Assembly: GCA_022449545.1 (NCBI GenBank)
Contig: JAKUPN010000011.1
Location: 1 to 64,000 of the forward strand
Direction of reading: 5' to 3'
Source: Alphaproteobacteria bacterium
GTDB lineage: Bacteria > Pseudomonadota > Alphaproteobacteria > UBA6615
DNA: 64,000 nt
In this document: positions 19,113 to 29,741 of the stretch, piece by piece
How the letters are laid out: each line of letters begins with the position of its first letter
Numbering within the stretch: the first letter of the stretch is position 1
The notes under the pieces: generated by a model
Database searches by the model: none
The model's input: only the letters and a program-made list of their open reading frames with translations
Told to the model about the DNA's origin: nothing
Program-made: the position numbers and the translations under genes

Positions 19113-21101
19113 ATGTTTAAAAAAATACTTATAGCCAATAGGGCAGAGATTGCTTGCCGAATAATACGAACTTGTAGGGAGTTGGGAATCTCTACTGTTG
19201 CGGTCTTTTCTGATTCAGATGTGGATTCGCCAGCTGTTAAATTGGCAGATGAGTCTGTTTACTTGGGAGCGTCAGCAGCATCAGATAGTTATTTATCTCA
19301 GAATAAAATTATTCAGGCTGCTCTTTCTACGGGTGCAGATGCCGTTCATCCGGGTTATGGATTTTTATCAGAAAATGCCTCTTTTGCATCTTCACTAAGA
19401 AAATCAGGAGTTACTTTTATCGGCCCAGACCCAGAAGCTATTGCTGCCATGGGAGACAAAATAGAATCAAAAAAAATAGCGCAGAAAGCTAAGGTCAATA
19501 CCGTTCCTGGTTATTTAGGAATTGTTGATACCGCAGAAAACGCAATCAAAATTTCTAGAGACATAGGTTTCCCTGTAATGATCAAAGCATCGGCAGGGGG
19601 AGGTGGTAAAGGAATGCGAATTGCTCATTCGGAATCTGAAGTATCTGATTGCTTTAGATTAGCCATGAATGAAGCAAAAACGAGTTTTGATGACGATCGC
19701 ATATTTATAGAAAAATATATTGAAGAACCACGACATATTGAAATTCAGATACTTGCTGATAATTTTGGAAATATTGTGCATTTAGGAGAAAGAGAATGTT
19801 CAATTCAACGACGTCATCAGAAGGTGATAGAAGAAGCTCCTTCAGTGGCACTTGATCCAGAAACAAGAGATGCCATGGGTAAGCAGGCATGTGATTTAGC
19901 TAGGGCAGTTAAATATCGTTCAGCGGGTACAGTTGAATTTATTGTTGACCAATATGGGAAATTCTACTTTTTAGAAATGAACACTCGACTTCAGGTGGAG
20001 CACCCAGTTACAGAAATGGTAACAGGCCTAGATCTTGTAGAACTTATGATTAGTATAGCTTCAGGTGAAAAATTATCTTTCTCTCAAGATGATGTAACGA
20101 TTACTGGCTGGGCTATTGAGAGTCGGATTTATGCAGAAGACCCCAAACGTAATTTTTTGCCTTCAATTGGTAGATTAACCCATTATAAGCCACCAGATGA
20201 GGAACAGGGATCAGTAAGACTAGACTCTGGCGTTATAGAGGGTTCAGAAATATCAATTTTCTATGATCCTATGATCTCGAAACTCATTACGTATGGTGAG
20301 GGCCGTAGGGAGGCCATTGATCTCATGAAATCAGCTTTGGATAATTATTATATAAAGGGCACTGCTAATAACGTATCATTCTTGTCAGCGATTATTTCAC
20401 ATCCGAGGTTTTTGGGAGGACAGCTTTCGACTAATTTCATTTCAGATGAGTTTCCTGATGGATTTGTGTCTATTAAGCCTATAGGCGAAGTAAAAAATAG
20501 AATAATCGCTGCAGCCGTTTTGATTCATATGAGAATAAAAAACAGAGAAAGAAACACATTAAATAGATTTGATACACATCTCTTACCAGAAAGTGAAGAA
20601 TATGTAGTGTCTATTAATAACGAGCCTACAGAGGTAAAAGTATCATTAGGCCAAGATAGTAAAATATTGATTGGTACAGATATTGAAATAGAGATTACCT
20701 CTAATTGGGAAATTGGTGACGTGCTGTTAGTTGCTAATATCTCAGGTCAGCACTATACATTTCAAATAGATAGAAAAAATCCTGATTATATTATTACTCA
20801 TAGCGGAATAGAATCAGAAATAAGAGTTTTTTCAAAACGTGCTGCGGCTTTACTAAGTGTGATGCCCGAAAAAGTTACTCTTGATGAAAGCAAGTCTTTA
20901 ATATCACCTATGCCTGGGCTACTTGTATCAATCTCAGTTGAGAGTGGAGCTAAGGTAAGGTCGGGAGAAGAGTTGGCTGTTGTTGAGGCGATGAAAATGG
21001 AGAATATACTTTACTCCAACTCAGATGGAACGGTAAAACGAGTCTTGGCAGCGCCCGGAGATAGCTTAGCAGTAGATCAGGTTATTCTTGAATTTGAATA
21101 A
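19113..21101 (+). CDS. pccA: Propionyl-CoA carboxylase alpha subunit (biotin carboxylase + BCCP)
   Basis: Carboxylates its own biotin using ATP and bicarbonate and passes it to the beta subunit encoded upstream. Domains in order: biotin carboxylase N-terminal (1-110, FKKILIANRAEIACRI), ATP-grasp (about 115-320, with the glycine loop KASAGGGGKGMRI and EMNTRLQVEHPVTE), biotin carboxylase C-terminal (to about 445), a linking BT-type region, and the biotinyl domain with attachment Lys628 in EAMKMEN. The 662 residues match PccA. The 149-base upstream gap is AT-rich and shows no strong promoter. Confidence 0.94.
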   Translation: MFKKILIANRAEIACRIIRTCRELGISTVAVFSDSDVDSPAVKLADESVYLGASAASDSYLSQNKIIQAALSTGADAVHPGYGFLSENASFASSLRKSGVTFIGPDPEAIAAMGDKIESKKIAQKAKVNTVPGYLGIVDTAENAIKISRDIGFPVMIKASAGGGGKGMRIAHSESEVSDCFRLAMNEAKTSFDDDRIFIEKYIEEPRHIEIQILADNFGNIVHLGERECSIQRRHQKVIEEAPSVALDPETRDAMGKQACDLARAVKYRSAGTVEFIVDQYGKFYFLEMNTRLQVEHPVTEMVTGLDLVELMISIASGEKLSFSQDDVTITGWAIESRIYAEDPKRNFLPSIGRLTHYKPPDEEQGSVRLDSGVIEGSEISIFYDPMISKLITYGEGRREAIDLMKSALDNYYIKGTANNVSFLSAIISHPRFLGGQLSTNFISDEFPDGFVSIKPIGEVKNRIIAAAVLIHMRIKNRERNTLNRFDTHLLPESEEYVVSINNEPTEVKVSLGQDSKILIGTDIEIEITSNWEIGDVLLVANISGQHYTFQIDRKNPDYIITHSGIESEIRVFSKRAAALLSVMPEKVTLDESKSLISPMPGLLVSISVESGAKVRSGEELAVVEAMKMENILYSNSDGTVKRVLAAPGDSLAVDQVILEFE

Positions 21102-21168
21102 TATATTTAATGGGATATATGACTGCAGCATAACTATATTTTAGTAATTGATAAACTATATATAGAGC

Positions 21169-21885
21169 TCAGTTCAAATTATCTTGAGACACAGTAATAT
21201 TTTTATCTTTAGTTGAGAAAACTCTAGTAAAATTATCTCTTAATGATTGGTCTAGTTCGTTCATGGTTATATTTATCCCTAAATCATTTAAACTGGTTAC
21301 CCCAAATTTACTATTATTAACACCACACGAAACTATTCCTTGGTAATAAGACAAGTTCGGTGAAACGTTAATTGATATCCCGTGGTATGTGATCCAATGC
21401 CGAACTCTAACCCCGACTGCAGCTATTTTATCCTCTCGGCCATCCGGCTGATTAATCCAGACTCCCACTCGGTTTTTTTTCTGTTCCGCATAAACACCAA
21501 AGGTAGATAAAGTTGATATTATCCACTTTTGTAAATTATTTACGTACGCTCTGACGTCTCGCCCGTATTCATTTAGATTAATCATAACATAAACTATTCT
21601 CTGTCCAGGTCCATGATAGGTGTATTGTCCGCCTCGACCAGTTTTGTAGATTGGAAGGTGAATTGTTCCAAGAAAGTCTTGATTTTTTGAGCTGGTTCCC
21701 GCTGTATAAATTGACGGATGTTCTACGAACCACACTAGCCCAGGTGAAGTAGAATTTTTTATTGAGTTAACTCTTTCTTCCATTTTGTAGACAGCTTCAT
21801 CATAGGGGATTAGACCAGGTGTTTTTTTCCATTCGACTGAAAACGTTTTCTTACTCTGTTTGGATGAAGCTATTATAGTTGTCAT
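21169..21885 (-). CDS. lipB: Octanoyltransferase LipB
   Basis: Transfers octanoyl from acyl carrier protein to lipoyl domains, the first step of lipoate synthesis. The 238 residues contain WFVEHPSIYTAG, the GRGGQYTYHGPGQRIVY core, the catalytic lysine (about 153) in KIAAVGVRVRHW and the catalytic cysteine (about 187) in GIVSCG. The first 15 residues are variable. It converges on pccA and diverges from the S9 peptidase, with 81 bases between. lipA is not in the window. Confidence 0.96.
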   Translation of the reverse strand: MTTIIASSKQSKKTFSVEWKKTPGLIPYDEAVYKMEERVNSIKNSTSPGLVWFVEHPSIYTAGTSSKNQDFLGTIHLPIYKTGRGGQYTYHGPGQRIVYVMINLNEYGRDVRAYVNNLQKWIISTLSTFGVYAEQKKNRVGVWINQPDGREDKIAAVGVRVRHWITYHGISINVSPNLSYYQGIVSCGVNNSKFGVTSLNDLGINITMNELDQSLRDNFTRVFSTKDKNITVSQDNLN

Positions 21886-21966
21886 TTGTTTGTCTTTTCT
21901 TGAAAAAGAATAAAAAATTATTTATGGGAATTTACTAATCCATACTAACAGAGTTGAGCGCTGAAT

Positions 21967-23883
21967 ATGAAACATTATAAAAAAGATTATGGCACTTGGG
22001 GATCTGAAATTACAGCTAATGATATAGCTAGTGGAAGCAAATCGTTGACAGCTCTAGCTCTAGAAAATGATAAAATCTATTGGTTAGAAGGGAGGCCCAC
22101 AGAGGGTGGAAGAACTATTTTAGTAGCCAAGAATTGTAATGAAATAGCTGATATAACGCCTTCTGGTTATAATATACGTACTCGCGTTCACGAATATGGT
22201 GGTGGTTCAGCTCTGGTTGTTGGTGACGAGTTTTTTTTTACTAACTTTAGTGACCAAAGAATTTATCATCAAAAAAAGAAAAATAATCCTGATCCGGTAA
22301 CCAATAATAATGGAGATAGATACGCGGACCTACACTTAGATAAGAAAAGAAAACGTTTAGTATGTGTACGAGAACATCATTCAAAATTAGGTGTACCAAA
22401 TAACAGTTTGGTTTCTGTGGACATTGAGAGCGGAAAAGTAAAAGTCATTCACGATAACTGTGACTTTGTATCGAATCCTAGGATAAACAAGTCTGGAAAT
22501 CGTATAACTTGGTTAACTTGGGACTTTCCTAATATGCCTTGGGAAGGGAATGTTTTATGGACAGGTGCAATTGATCAAGACGGTTCTATAATTGATAAAA
22601 AAAGAATAGCTGGAGGAGAAGATGAATCAATATTTCAGCCTGAGTGGTCACCTAATGGAGATTTAATTTTTATATCTGATAAAAATAATTGGTGGAATCT
22701 ATACAAGTATGACGGAGAAGAGATTTTTTCTATTTGTCCGTCTGAATCCGAATTTGGTTTACCCCAGTGGGTATTTGGTCAGTCAACTTATGGTTTTAGT
22801 GCTGATGGCTGCATCGTAGCTAGTTGTGTGAGCTCAGGCACTTGGCGTCTTGGGTTGGTTAATAATAACTGTTTTGAACCTTTTGATATTCCATTTAATC
22901 AAATATCAGATGTTAAGGTTAGTGATTCTAAAGTGATTTTTGTCGGCGCGTCTGGTTTAGAATCTCCGCAGATTATCTGTCTGGAGATTAATACAGGAAA
23001 GTATGAAGTTATAGAAAAGTCAAGAATGAATACTATACCGGAAAGATATATTTCATTAGGACAATCAATTATATTTAATACATCCAGAGATGAAACTTGT
23101 TATGGTTTCTATTATCCTCCTAAGAATGACGACTATATGGAACCAGATAGTGAGCTACCCCCAGCAATTATACGTTGTCACGGTGGCCCTACTGGGGCGA
23201 CCTCAGCCGCTTTGAATTTATCAACACAGTTTTGGACAAGTCGAGGTTTCGCATTTTTGGATATAAATTATCGTGGAAGTACAGGTTTTGGAAGAAAATA
23301 CCGTGAATCTCTAAATGGGTTATGGGGGGTTACAGATATTGATGACATGGTTTCAGGAGCAAAATGGCTTGTGCAGAACAGTCTTGCTGACCCTGAGAGA
23401 TTGATAGTTCGAGGAAGCAGTGCTGGTGGGTACACTGCATTAGCTTCTCTTGCTTTTCGAGATATTTTTAGAGCGGGAGCCAGCTATTATGGGATCGGAG
23501 ATTTACTTGCTTTGGCAAGAGATACACACAAGTTCGAAAGTCGTTATATGGACAGCATAATCGGACCATTGCCTGAAGATAAATTTATATATTACGACCG
23601 CTCACCCATAAATTTTACTGAGAAACTAAATTGTCCAGTTATTTTTTTTCAGGGATTAGACGATGAAGTTGTTCCTCCCAATCAAGCAAAGTCTATGGTG
23701 AGTGCATTGACCTCTAAAGGATTGCCTGTTTCATATCTTGAGTTTGAAGGTGAAGGACATGGATTTAGAAAAGCTGAAAATATTAAGAAAGCTCTTTTAG
23801 CGGAGTTGACATTCTACTGCCGTATTTTTGGTTTCTCTAATAGGGATATGCAAACAGACCTTGATATTCATAATCTGGACTGA
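21967..23883 (+). CDS. S9 family (prolyl oligopeptidase-like) serine peptidase
   Basis: Probably an acylaminoacyl-peptidase or dipeptidyl aminopeptidase acting on short peptides. The N-terminal 350 residues look like a beta-propeller. The C-terminal alpha/beta-hydrolase domain has the nucleophile Ser485 in GSSAGG, Asp566 in GLDDEVV and His598 in GEGHGF, in the order expected for S9. No signal peptide is seen, so it is likely cytoplasmic. The 638-residue length fits the DAP/BIII group; the substrate cannot be read. Confidence 0.9.
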   Translation: MKHYKKDYGTWGSEITANDIASGSKSLTALALENDKIYWLEGRPTEGGRTILVAKNCNEIADITPSGYNIRTRVHEYGGGSALVVGDEFFFTNFSDQRIYHQKKKNNPDPVTNNNGDRYADLHLDKKRKRLVCVREHHSKLGVPNNSLVSVDIESGKVKVIHDNCDFVSNPRINKSGNRITWLTWDFPNMPWEGNVLWTGAIDQDGSIIDKKRIAGGEDESIFQPEWSPNGDLIFISDKNNWWNLYKYDGEEIFSICPSESEFGLPQWVFGQSTYGFSADGCIVASCVSSGTWRLGLVNNNCFEPFDIPFNQISDVKVSDSKVIFVGASGLESPQIICLEINTGKYEVIEKSRMNTIPERYISLGQSIIFNTSRDETCYGFYYPPKNDDYMEPDSELPPAIIRCHGGPTGATSAALNLSTQFWTSRGFAFLDINYRGSTGFGRKYRESLNGLWGVTDIDDMVSGAKWLVQNSLADPERLIVRGSSAGGYTALASLAFRDIFRAGASYYGIGDLLALARDTHKFESRYMDSIIGPLPEDKFIYYDRSPINFTEKLNCPVIFFQGLDDEVVPPNQAKSMVSALTSKGLPVSYLEFEGEGHGFRKAENIKKALLAELTFYCRIFGFSNRDMQTDLDIHNLD

Positions 23884-23934
23884 CTAAACGATATGAAATT
23901 TTATTTTATTTGGAAATGAAGATAGGGAAAACAA

Positions 23935-24585
23935 ATGAAATTATATGGATATTACAGATCATCAGCGGCTTTTCGTGTCAGAATTGCATTAAACATTAAA
24001 GGTCTGGAATTGGATCAGATATTTGTGCATTTACGTGAAGGCGATCAAAGATCAGAGAAATATTTAGGCGTTAATCCTCAAGGACTTGTTCCTGCACTTG
24101 AAATAGATGATGGACAAATAATAACCCAATCAATGGTAATTATTGAGTACCTTGAGGAAGCGTTCCCAAATAAGATTAGTCTGTTGCCAAAGGATATCCA
24201 TGGTCGTGCAAGAGTTAGGTCATTATCTTCGGCGATAGCTTGTGATATTCATCCTCTAAATAATTTGAGGGTATTAAATTTTATCTCTCAAAACGTAGAT
24301 AATGGTAAATCTATAGCAAATGATAAATGGTACAAACACTGGATACGTGAAGGAATGAAAGGCGTCGAAGCTTTGTTAACTAACAGTCCTGATACAGGAG
24401 AATTTTGTCACGGAAATAGTCCTTCAATTGCTGATTGCTGTTTAATTCCTCAAATTTATAATGCTGAACGGTTTGGTTGTGATATGACAGATTATCCTGT
24501 GTCTATGAGGATTAACTCGACTTGTTTGTCATTGAACGTCTTTAGACAAGCAATGCCCGAAGAACAAGCTGATTTTGAAAAATGA
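23935..24585 (+). CDS. maiA: Maleylacetoacetate isomerase / zeta-class glutathione S-transferase
   Basis: Isomerises maleylacetoacetate to fumarylacetoacetate with glutathione in tyrosine degradation. The zeta-class signature SSAAFRVRIAL is at residues 9-19 of 216, followed by NPQGLVPALE and the ITQSMVIIEYLEE glutathione-site segment. The C-terminal helical domain has SIADCCLIPQIYNAERFGCD. No other tyrosine-catabolic gene is adjacent, so a general GST role is possible. Confidence 0.9.
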   Translation: MKLYGYYRSSAAFRVRIALNIKGLELDQIFVHLREGDQRSEKYLGVNPQGLVPALEIDDGQIITQSMVIIEYLEEAFPNKISLLPKDIHGRARVRSLSSAIACDIHPLNNLRVLNFISQNVDNGKSIANDKWYKHWIREGMKGVEALLTNSPDTGEFCHGNSPSIADCCLIPQIYNAERFGCDMTDYPVSMRINSTCLSLNVFRQAMPEEQADFEK

Positions 24586-24620
24586 TTTCAAATAGCGGTT
24601 TTACTCTAACTAATTCAAAT

Positions 24621-26003
24621 TTACTTAATTTTATGGTTTGTCCTTTCAAAGATGTCCCTAGCTCTTAGCCAGCCAGGGCTACCTAGTGGAAGTTTTTTCA
24701 TGGCTTGAACAGAAAACTGTTTAGCAGATTTATACTTTCTTTTAAGAAATGCAAGTTCAGATTGAGCAAGATTCATATCACCCATTTTTCCTAAGCGACC
24801 ACTAACTATTGTCAACAACCTCCACGTCTCTAATGAATTGTATTCCAAGCTAGTAGCCATGTTTAAATGTGTTTTGGCTGACTCCAAGTATTTGTTATTG
24901 CCTGACTCAATCTGTGCTTGGACTAAATTGATGCGTAAAAGTGATTCCTTGGGTGCTAATTCAATTGATTTTTCAAAGAATGGTAATGATTCTTCCGAGT
25001 GTCCATTTTTAAAAAGTATAAGTCCCTTAAGTTGATAAAAATATGGATAATTTTTATTTTTTTTGATTAGTCGATCTATTAATGAAATTGACTCTAAGAT
25101 ATCCCCTGCCAAATAATTTGATATTGCACGGGCATATAATGCGTGAGTTGAGTGGTCATATTCTGGATATTTTTCAAACACTTTTTTCTTTGATAAAAAA
25201 AGTCCATTAAGTTTTGCTTGTATGATTTTGTGGTCTCTTATCTGTTTGTCTGGCGCTTGAGCGTTGGTATAAGTTGATTGAGCCAGGTGATGTTCTATAA
25301 AGCTAAGTCTTTCACTGTTTAGTGGATGAGTTGATAAATAGGGTTGTTCAAGTCCTCCATGAAGACTCTGATCATAACGTAGTTGTCTAAAAAAATTTGC
25401 GTAACCTTTTGCAGATTGTTTGGTGGTTTCTAAATATCTTATCGCTGCTGTATCAGCTGCAGACTCTTGAGAGCGGCTATATCTAAGTAATTCTGTAAGA
25501 GCTATAGCTTTGCCACTTCGGACAATCATATTCGCCGCATTAACATTTTTACTAGCAGCACCCACTAACACCCCTAAGGCTGCAGCAAAAAGATACTTTA
25601 ACTCTGCGTTATCTATTTCTGCTTTTACTCTAGTTAAGTGACCGCCGGCAAGATGACCAGTTTCATGTGCTATTACTCCAATAATATCGTTTAATGATTT
25701 ACTATGCGTTAGCAATCCGCTTGTAAGAAAAATTGATTTGTTAGATGTAACGAAGGCGTTTAAGCTATCATCCTTGATTAGGTAAATTTTTATTTCTTCT
25801 TCTGAAAGGCCTGCAGCTCTAAAAATCGGGTCAGCATAGAATTTAATGATATTTTCAACTTCTGTATCGCGGAAAAAACCCGATGTTTTATCGTGACTTT
25901 CGACAGGCGAGGTAAGTGATACGATAAAAACAACTAACACTAGTAGCAATCTATTTAAGTAGATCAGAATTATAGATTGATTGAATCGTAAAAAAGTATG
26001 CAT
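24621..26003 (-). CDS. M48 family metalloprotease with TPR repeats (BepA-like)
   Basis: A periplasmic zinc protease thought to act in outer-membrane protein quality control. A hydrophobic segment (residues 11-33) ending near a TSPVES site looks like a signal peptide. The zinc site HETGH is at residues 113-117, with the third ligand about Glu180 in QESAAD. Residues from about 270 to 455 look like TPR repeats (LAGDILESISLIDRL, SEESLPFFEKSIELAP). The layout and 460-residue length match BepA/YfgC. It diverges from the aminotransferase gene. Confidence 0.92.
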   Translation of the reverse strand: MHTFLRFNQSIILIYLNRLLLVLVVFIVSLTSPVESHDKTSGFFRDTEVENIIKFYADPIFRAAGLSEEEIKIYLIKDDSLNAFVTSNKSIFLTSGLLTHSKSLNDIIGVIAHETGHLAGGHLTRVKAEIDNAELKYLFAAALGVLVGAASKNVNAANMIVRSGKAIALTELLRYSRSQESAADTAAIRYLETTKQSAKGYANFFRQLRYDQSLHGGLEQPYLSTHPLNSERLSFIEHHLAQSTYTNAQAPDKQIRDHKIIQAKLNGLFLSKKKVFEKYPEYDHSTHALYARAISNYLAGDILESISLIDRLIKKNKNYPYFYQLKGLILFKNGHSEESLPFFEKSIELAPKESLLRINLVQAQIESGNNKYLESAKTHLNMATSLEYNSLETWRLLTIVSGRLGKMGDMNLAQSELAFLKRKYKSAKQFSVQAMKKLPLGSPGWLRARDIFERTNHKIK

Positions 26004-26245
26004 AGATATTTATATCAAATTAATTTCAAGTTTTCATAATAAATAGTTAACTCTTAAGGTGTCTTATAATGATGGTTTTTTAGTAGTGATAATACAATTT
26101 ATCCTCTACATCGTTAGTTTAATTTAGTGAGACTTTAGTTGATGTTTCTACCCATAAGGTAGATATTACTTTAGTTGTGAACCCAAACTAAGTATGTTGC
26201 ATTTCTACAAATGAACCAATTATTAAGTCTTTGATTGCTTAAAAC

Positions 26246-27388
26246 ATGACTCTTAAGATAGCCCGTAGAGGAATGATTGATCCATTTATAGTAATGGATG
26301 TTATGCGTGAGGCTAATCAACTTTCAGAAAACACTAAAATAGTTCATCTAGAAGTTGGACAACCTAGTACACCTGCTCCTGCAAAAGTTATTGAAGCTGC
26401 TAAAAAACTACTTGATAAAGATCGTCTTGGTTACACTGACTCTTTAGGATTGCTCCAACTGCGTAAAAGGATTTCGAAATACTATGGGGAATTTTATGGT
26501 GTTTCTGTACCATTAGAAAGAATGGTAATAACTACTGGTTCATCTGGTGCGTTTCTTCTTGCCTTTGCTTCGGCATTTGATCCAGGAGATAGGGTTGCTT
26601 TAACTGTTCCAGGCTATCCAGCTTACCGCAACATATTGATTGCACTAGGAATTGAACCAGTTATTATAGAGACCTCGGTTAAGGAAAGGTTTCAGCCGAC
26701 TATAAAGTTACTGGAAGATGTTGGTAATATCGATGGCTTAATAATTGCGAGTCCCTCGAATCCAACGGGATCAATGATAGATTCTGAAAGACTGAGAGTC
26801 CTTGTCGAATGGTGTGATGAAAATTCTGTTAGAATGATTTCTGACGAAATATATCATGGAATTAACTATGTTTCTCCTCCTACCACTGTTGCCAAGTTTT
26901 CTAAAAGTGCAATTATAATAAATAGTTTTTCTAAATATTTTTCCATGACAGGCTGGCGTTTAGGGTGGATGGTTACTCCTCAAGAGTTAATTCGTCCTAT
27001 TGAATGCCTGGCTCAGAATTTATTTATATCTCCTCCAACATTATCACAATATGCAGCCATTGCCTCTTTCAATTGTATTAATGAACTGGAAAGAAATGTA
27101 GATAATTATCGGACTAACCGTGAAATTCTTTTGGAAGAGTTGCCTAAGCTGGGATTTAAAAAAATAGCTCCTGTCGACGGAGCGTTTTATATTTATGTAG
27201 ACGTCTCTAATTTTACAAGTGATAGCACATCTTTTTGTCAAAGAATGCTACAAGAAGCGAACGTGGCGGCTACTCCCGGAGTTGATTTTGATCCACTTAA
27301 TGGTAAATATTTCATTCGCTTCTCATTTGCTGGCGCGGAAAGTGATATTAGGGAGGCCTGCAAAAGGCTATCGGCTTGGAGTTATTAA
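26246..27388 (+). CDS. PLP-dependent class I/II aminotransferase
   Basis: A fold-type I aminotransferase, probably of aspartate or aromatic amino acids. Motifs: LEVGQPSTPAP near residue 34, TTGSSGAFLLAF, SPSNPTG near residue 172, DEIYHGINY, and the Schiff-base Lys230 in NSFSKYFSMTGWRLGW. The 380 residues are complete. The start ATG lies after a 242-base divergent gap towards the M48 gene; that gap is AT-rich with no motif I can defend. It converges on rne with only 7 bases between stops. Confidence 0.9.
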   Translation: MTLKIARRGMIDPFIVMDVMREANQLSENTKIVHLEVGQPSTPAPAKVIEAAKKLLDKDRLGYTDSLGLLQLRKRISKYYGEFYGVSVPLERMVITTGSSGAFLLAFASAFDPGDRVALTVPGYPAYRNILIALGIEPVIIETSVKERFQPTIKLLEDVGNIDGLIIASPSNPTGSMIDSERLRVLVEWCDENSVRMISDEIYHGINYVSPPTTVAKFSKSAIIINSFSKYFSMTGWRLGWMVTPQELIRPIECLAQNLFISPPTLSQYAAIASFNCINELERNVDNYRTNREILLEELPKLGFKKIAPVDGAFYIYVDVSNFTSDSTSFCQRMLQEANVAATPGVDFDPLNGKYFIRFSFAGAESDIREACKRLSAWSY

Positions 27389-27395
27389 ATACAGC

Positions 27396-29741
27396 TTATG
27401 ATGCCCGACTCCACCAACCAGACCTCTTAGGTCGTTTTTTTTCAGTTTCCTTAATGTCGATAGTAGATTCTTTCTTATCCTTACTCTGTTTTAACGCATT
27501 TTCTGTCGGCTTTTTATCCTGAAGCACCTTATCAGAGGTTTCTCTCTTAACAGGTTTATTATTTGCATCTATGCGTTTTTCATTATCTTTTTCCTTGTCT
27601 TTTTTTACAACTTTTTGATCAGTTTCTAATTTTTGAGGACGCCGCCGTGAACGTCTTCTCTTTGGTTTATTTTCGGTTAAGCCTTTGGAGGGTTCATTTG
27701 TTGGGTTGTCAGAGGCGACTAATGGTTCTACTTCGTTTTCACCATTTGGTTTATCTGATGGCATTTGTGGCTTCTTATCTTCATCTAAGGACGATTCTTT
27801 TAATTCAGCATTAGTGGCTAAGGAATTATCATCAGCTTTCCTTCTTCTTCTTCCACCTCTGCGTCCTCTACGCCTTGGAGAGGACTTGTTTGTATCTTTG
27901 TCTGTTTCATCTGTCTTAGAATTTTCCTGGGTCTGTGAATCATCACTTGCTTTTGCTTCTTCAGGTGATTTTTCTCGACGCCGCTGTTTGTGTTTTTGAG
28001 AACGGCTTTCATTTGTATTAGTTGGTTCAAGTGATCGACTGTCGATAGTCTCAGAAATTACTTCATCATCAGGGGCGTTTAAGTTAGTTCTCTCCATTAT
28101 GTAATCTGGCGGTGTTAGATCACTATCAACGGTAATAAAGACTCTAAAATTACAGCGAGTTTCTAAATCTTTGATAATATCTCTTTTTTGGTTAAGGACA
28201 TATATTGCAACATCATTAGGTACTTTAATTGTAACTATCTTCGATCGATTTTTTGTTCCCTCTTCTTCTATAGCTCTAAGAACACGTAAAACAGTAGACT
28301 CTGTTGAGCGAACATATCCACTTCCTCCACAGCGAATACAAATTTGAGCGCTAGCTTCATGAATACTTGGTCGTAATCTTTGCCTTGATAACTCCATTAA
28401 TCCGAGCTGTGATATACGGCCAACTTGAATTCTTGCTCTATCAGCCTTCATTGCTTCTTTCATGCGGCGTTCAATAGCCGTTATATTACGATTCTCATCC
28501 ATATCAATGAAATCGATTACCACCAAGCCAGCCAGGTCTCGCAGGCGCAATTGACGTGCTACTTCATCGGCAGCTTCAAGATTAGTTTTACGAGCAGTTT
28601 GTTCAACGTTTCGTTCTCTAGTGGCTTTTCCTGAATTTACATCTATAGCGACTAGAGCTTCTGTTGGATTAATTACAATATAACCGCCCGATTTCAGGCT
28701 TACTACAGGATCATAAATTTCATCAATTTGTGATTCAATACCGAAGTGATTAAATAAAGGTGTATTAGCATTGGCATGTTTTTTTACCCGTTTGACATGA
28801 GATGGCATCATAGTACGCATTAATACTCTGGCCGCTTTATATGCGTCCTCGCCATCGACAATTATTTCGTCAATATCACGATTATAAATATCTCTTAGAG
28901 AACGTTTTATTAAATCACCTTCTTCATAGATAAGCGCTGGAGCTGAAGATTGAAGTGTTTGCTCTCTAATATTATCCCAGGTTCTTCTTAAATATTCATA
29001 GTCACGGCGTATTTCTGCTTTATTCCTTTCTACCCCAGCAGTTCTCATTATAACTGCCATGCCTTCAGGGATTTCTAAATTCGACAAGATGGTTTTCATT
29101 CGTTTTCTATGGGCTAAGTTTGATACTTTTCTACTTATTCCACCGCCTCGAGATGTGTTCGGCATTAAAACACAATATCTGCCAGGCAAAGACAAGTATG
29201 TCGTTAATGCAGCCCCCTTATTTCCTCGTTCTTCTTTTACTACTTGAATTAGTAAAATTTGCCTCCGTTTAATAACCTCTTGGATTTTATACATTCTAGT
29301 GAGTTGGCGCAGCCGCTTACGATGAGCATCACCTAGCTCAGCTATATCTTCTTCAGCATTCCCACCTAAAACTTCTACTTGTTCTAGGTTATTTTTTTCA
29401 GGTTTCTCTTCTTCGTTCGATGATACATCATCGTAGAGTTCTTCAGTTTCATCACTAATATCTGTTTCAGCAATAAGAGCTTCTTTGTCTTCCACAGGAA
29501 TTCGGTAGTAATCAGGATGAATTTCATTAAAGGCTAAAAATCCATGTCTTTTTCCACCAAACTCAACGAATGCAGCTTGTAGAGACGGTTCAACTCTCGT
29601 CACTTTAGCAAGATATATGTTGCCTTTTAGTTGCCTTTTAGTGGTTGTTTCGTAATCAAATTCTAATAAATCTGAATTTTCGGCGACAACCACCCGAGTT
29701 TCTTCAGAATGGGTCGCATCAATAAGAATCTTTTTTGTCAT
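27396..29741 (-). CDS. rne: Ribonuclease E/G family endoribonuclease (RNase E)
   Basis: The main single-strand endoribonuclease for mRNA turnover and rRNA/tRNA processing. An S1 domain begins near residue 35 (GNIYLAKVTRVEPSLQAAFVEFG). The DNase I-like catalytic region has the conserved aspartates in ALVAIDVNSGK and GLVVIDFIDM. The Zn-link CIRCGGSG lies near residue 468. After about residue 560 the protein is low-complexity, with RRRGRRGGRRRRK patches, and ends in RSGWWSR, the tryptophan-rich tail typical of alphaproteobacterial RNase E, where the degradosome scaffold lies. An acidic insert at about 95-135 lies within the S1 region. 781 residues. Confidence 0.96.
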   Translation of the reverse strand: MTKKILIDATHSEETRVVVAENSDLLEFDYETTTKRQLKGNIYLAKVTRVEPSLQAAFVEFGGKRHGFLAFNEIHPDYYRIPVEDKEALIAETDISDETEELYDDVSSNEEEKPEKNNLEQVEVLGGNAEEDIAELGDAHRKRLRQLTRMYKIQEVIKRRQILLIQVVKEERGNKGAALTTYLSLPGRYCVLMPNTSRGGGISRKVSNLAHRKRMKTILSNLEIPEGMAVIMRTAGVERNKAEIRRDYEYLRRTWDNIREQTLQSSAPALIYEEGDLIKRSLRDIYNRDIDEIIVDGEDAYKAARVLMRTMMPSHVKRVKKHANANTPLFNHFGIESQIDEIYDPVVSLKSGGYIVINPTEALVAIDVNSGKATRERNVEQTARKTNLEAADEVARQLRLRDLAGLVVIDFIDMDENRNITAIERRMKEAMKADRARIQVGRISQLGLMELSRQRLRPSIHEASAQICIRCGGSGYVRSTESTVLRVLRAIEEEGTKNRSKIVTIKVPNDVAIYVLNQKRDIIKDLETRCNFRVFITVDSDLTPPDYIMERTNLNAPDDEVISETIDSRSLEPTNTNESRSQKHKQRRREKSPEEAKASDDSQTQENSKTDETDKDTNKSSPRRRGRRGGRRRRKADDNSLATNAELKESSLDEDKKPQMPSDKPNGENEVEPLVASDNPTNEPSKGLTENKPKRRRSRRRPQKLETDQKVVKKDKEKDNEKRIDANNKPVKRETSDKVLQDKKPTENALKQSKDKKESTIDIKETEKKRPKRSGWWSRAS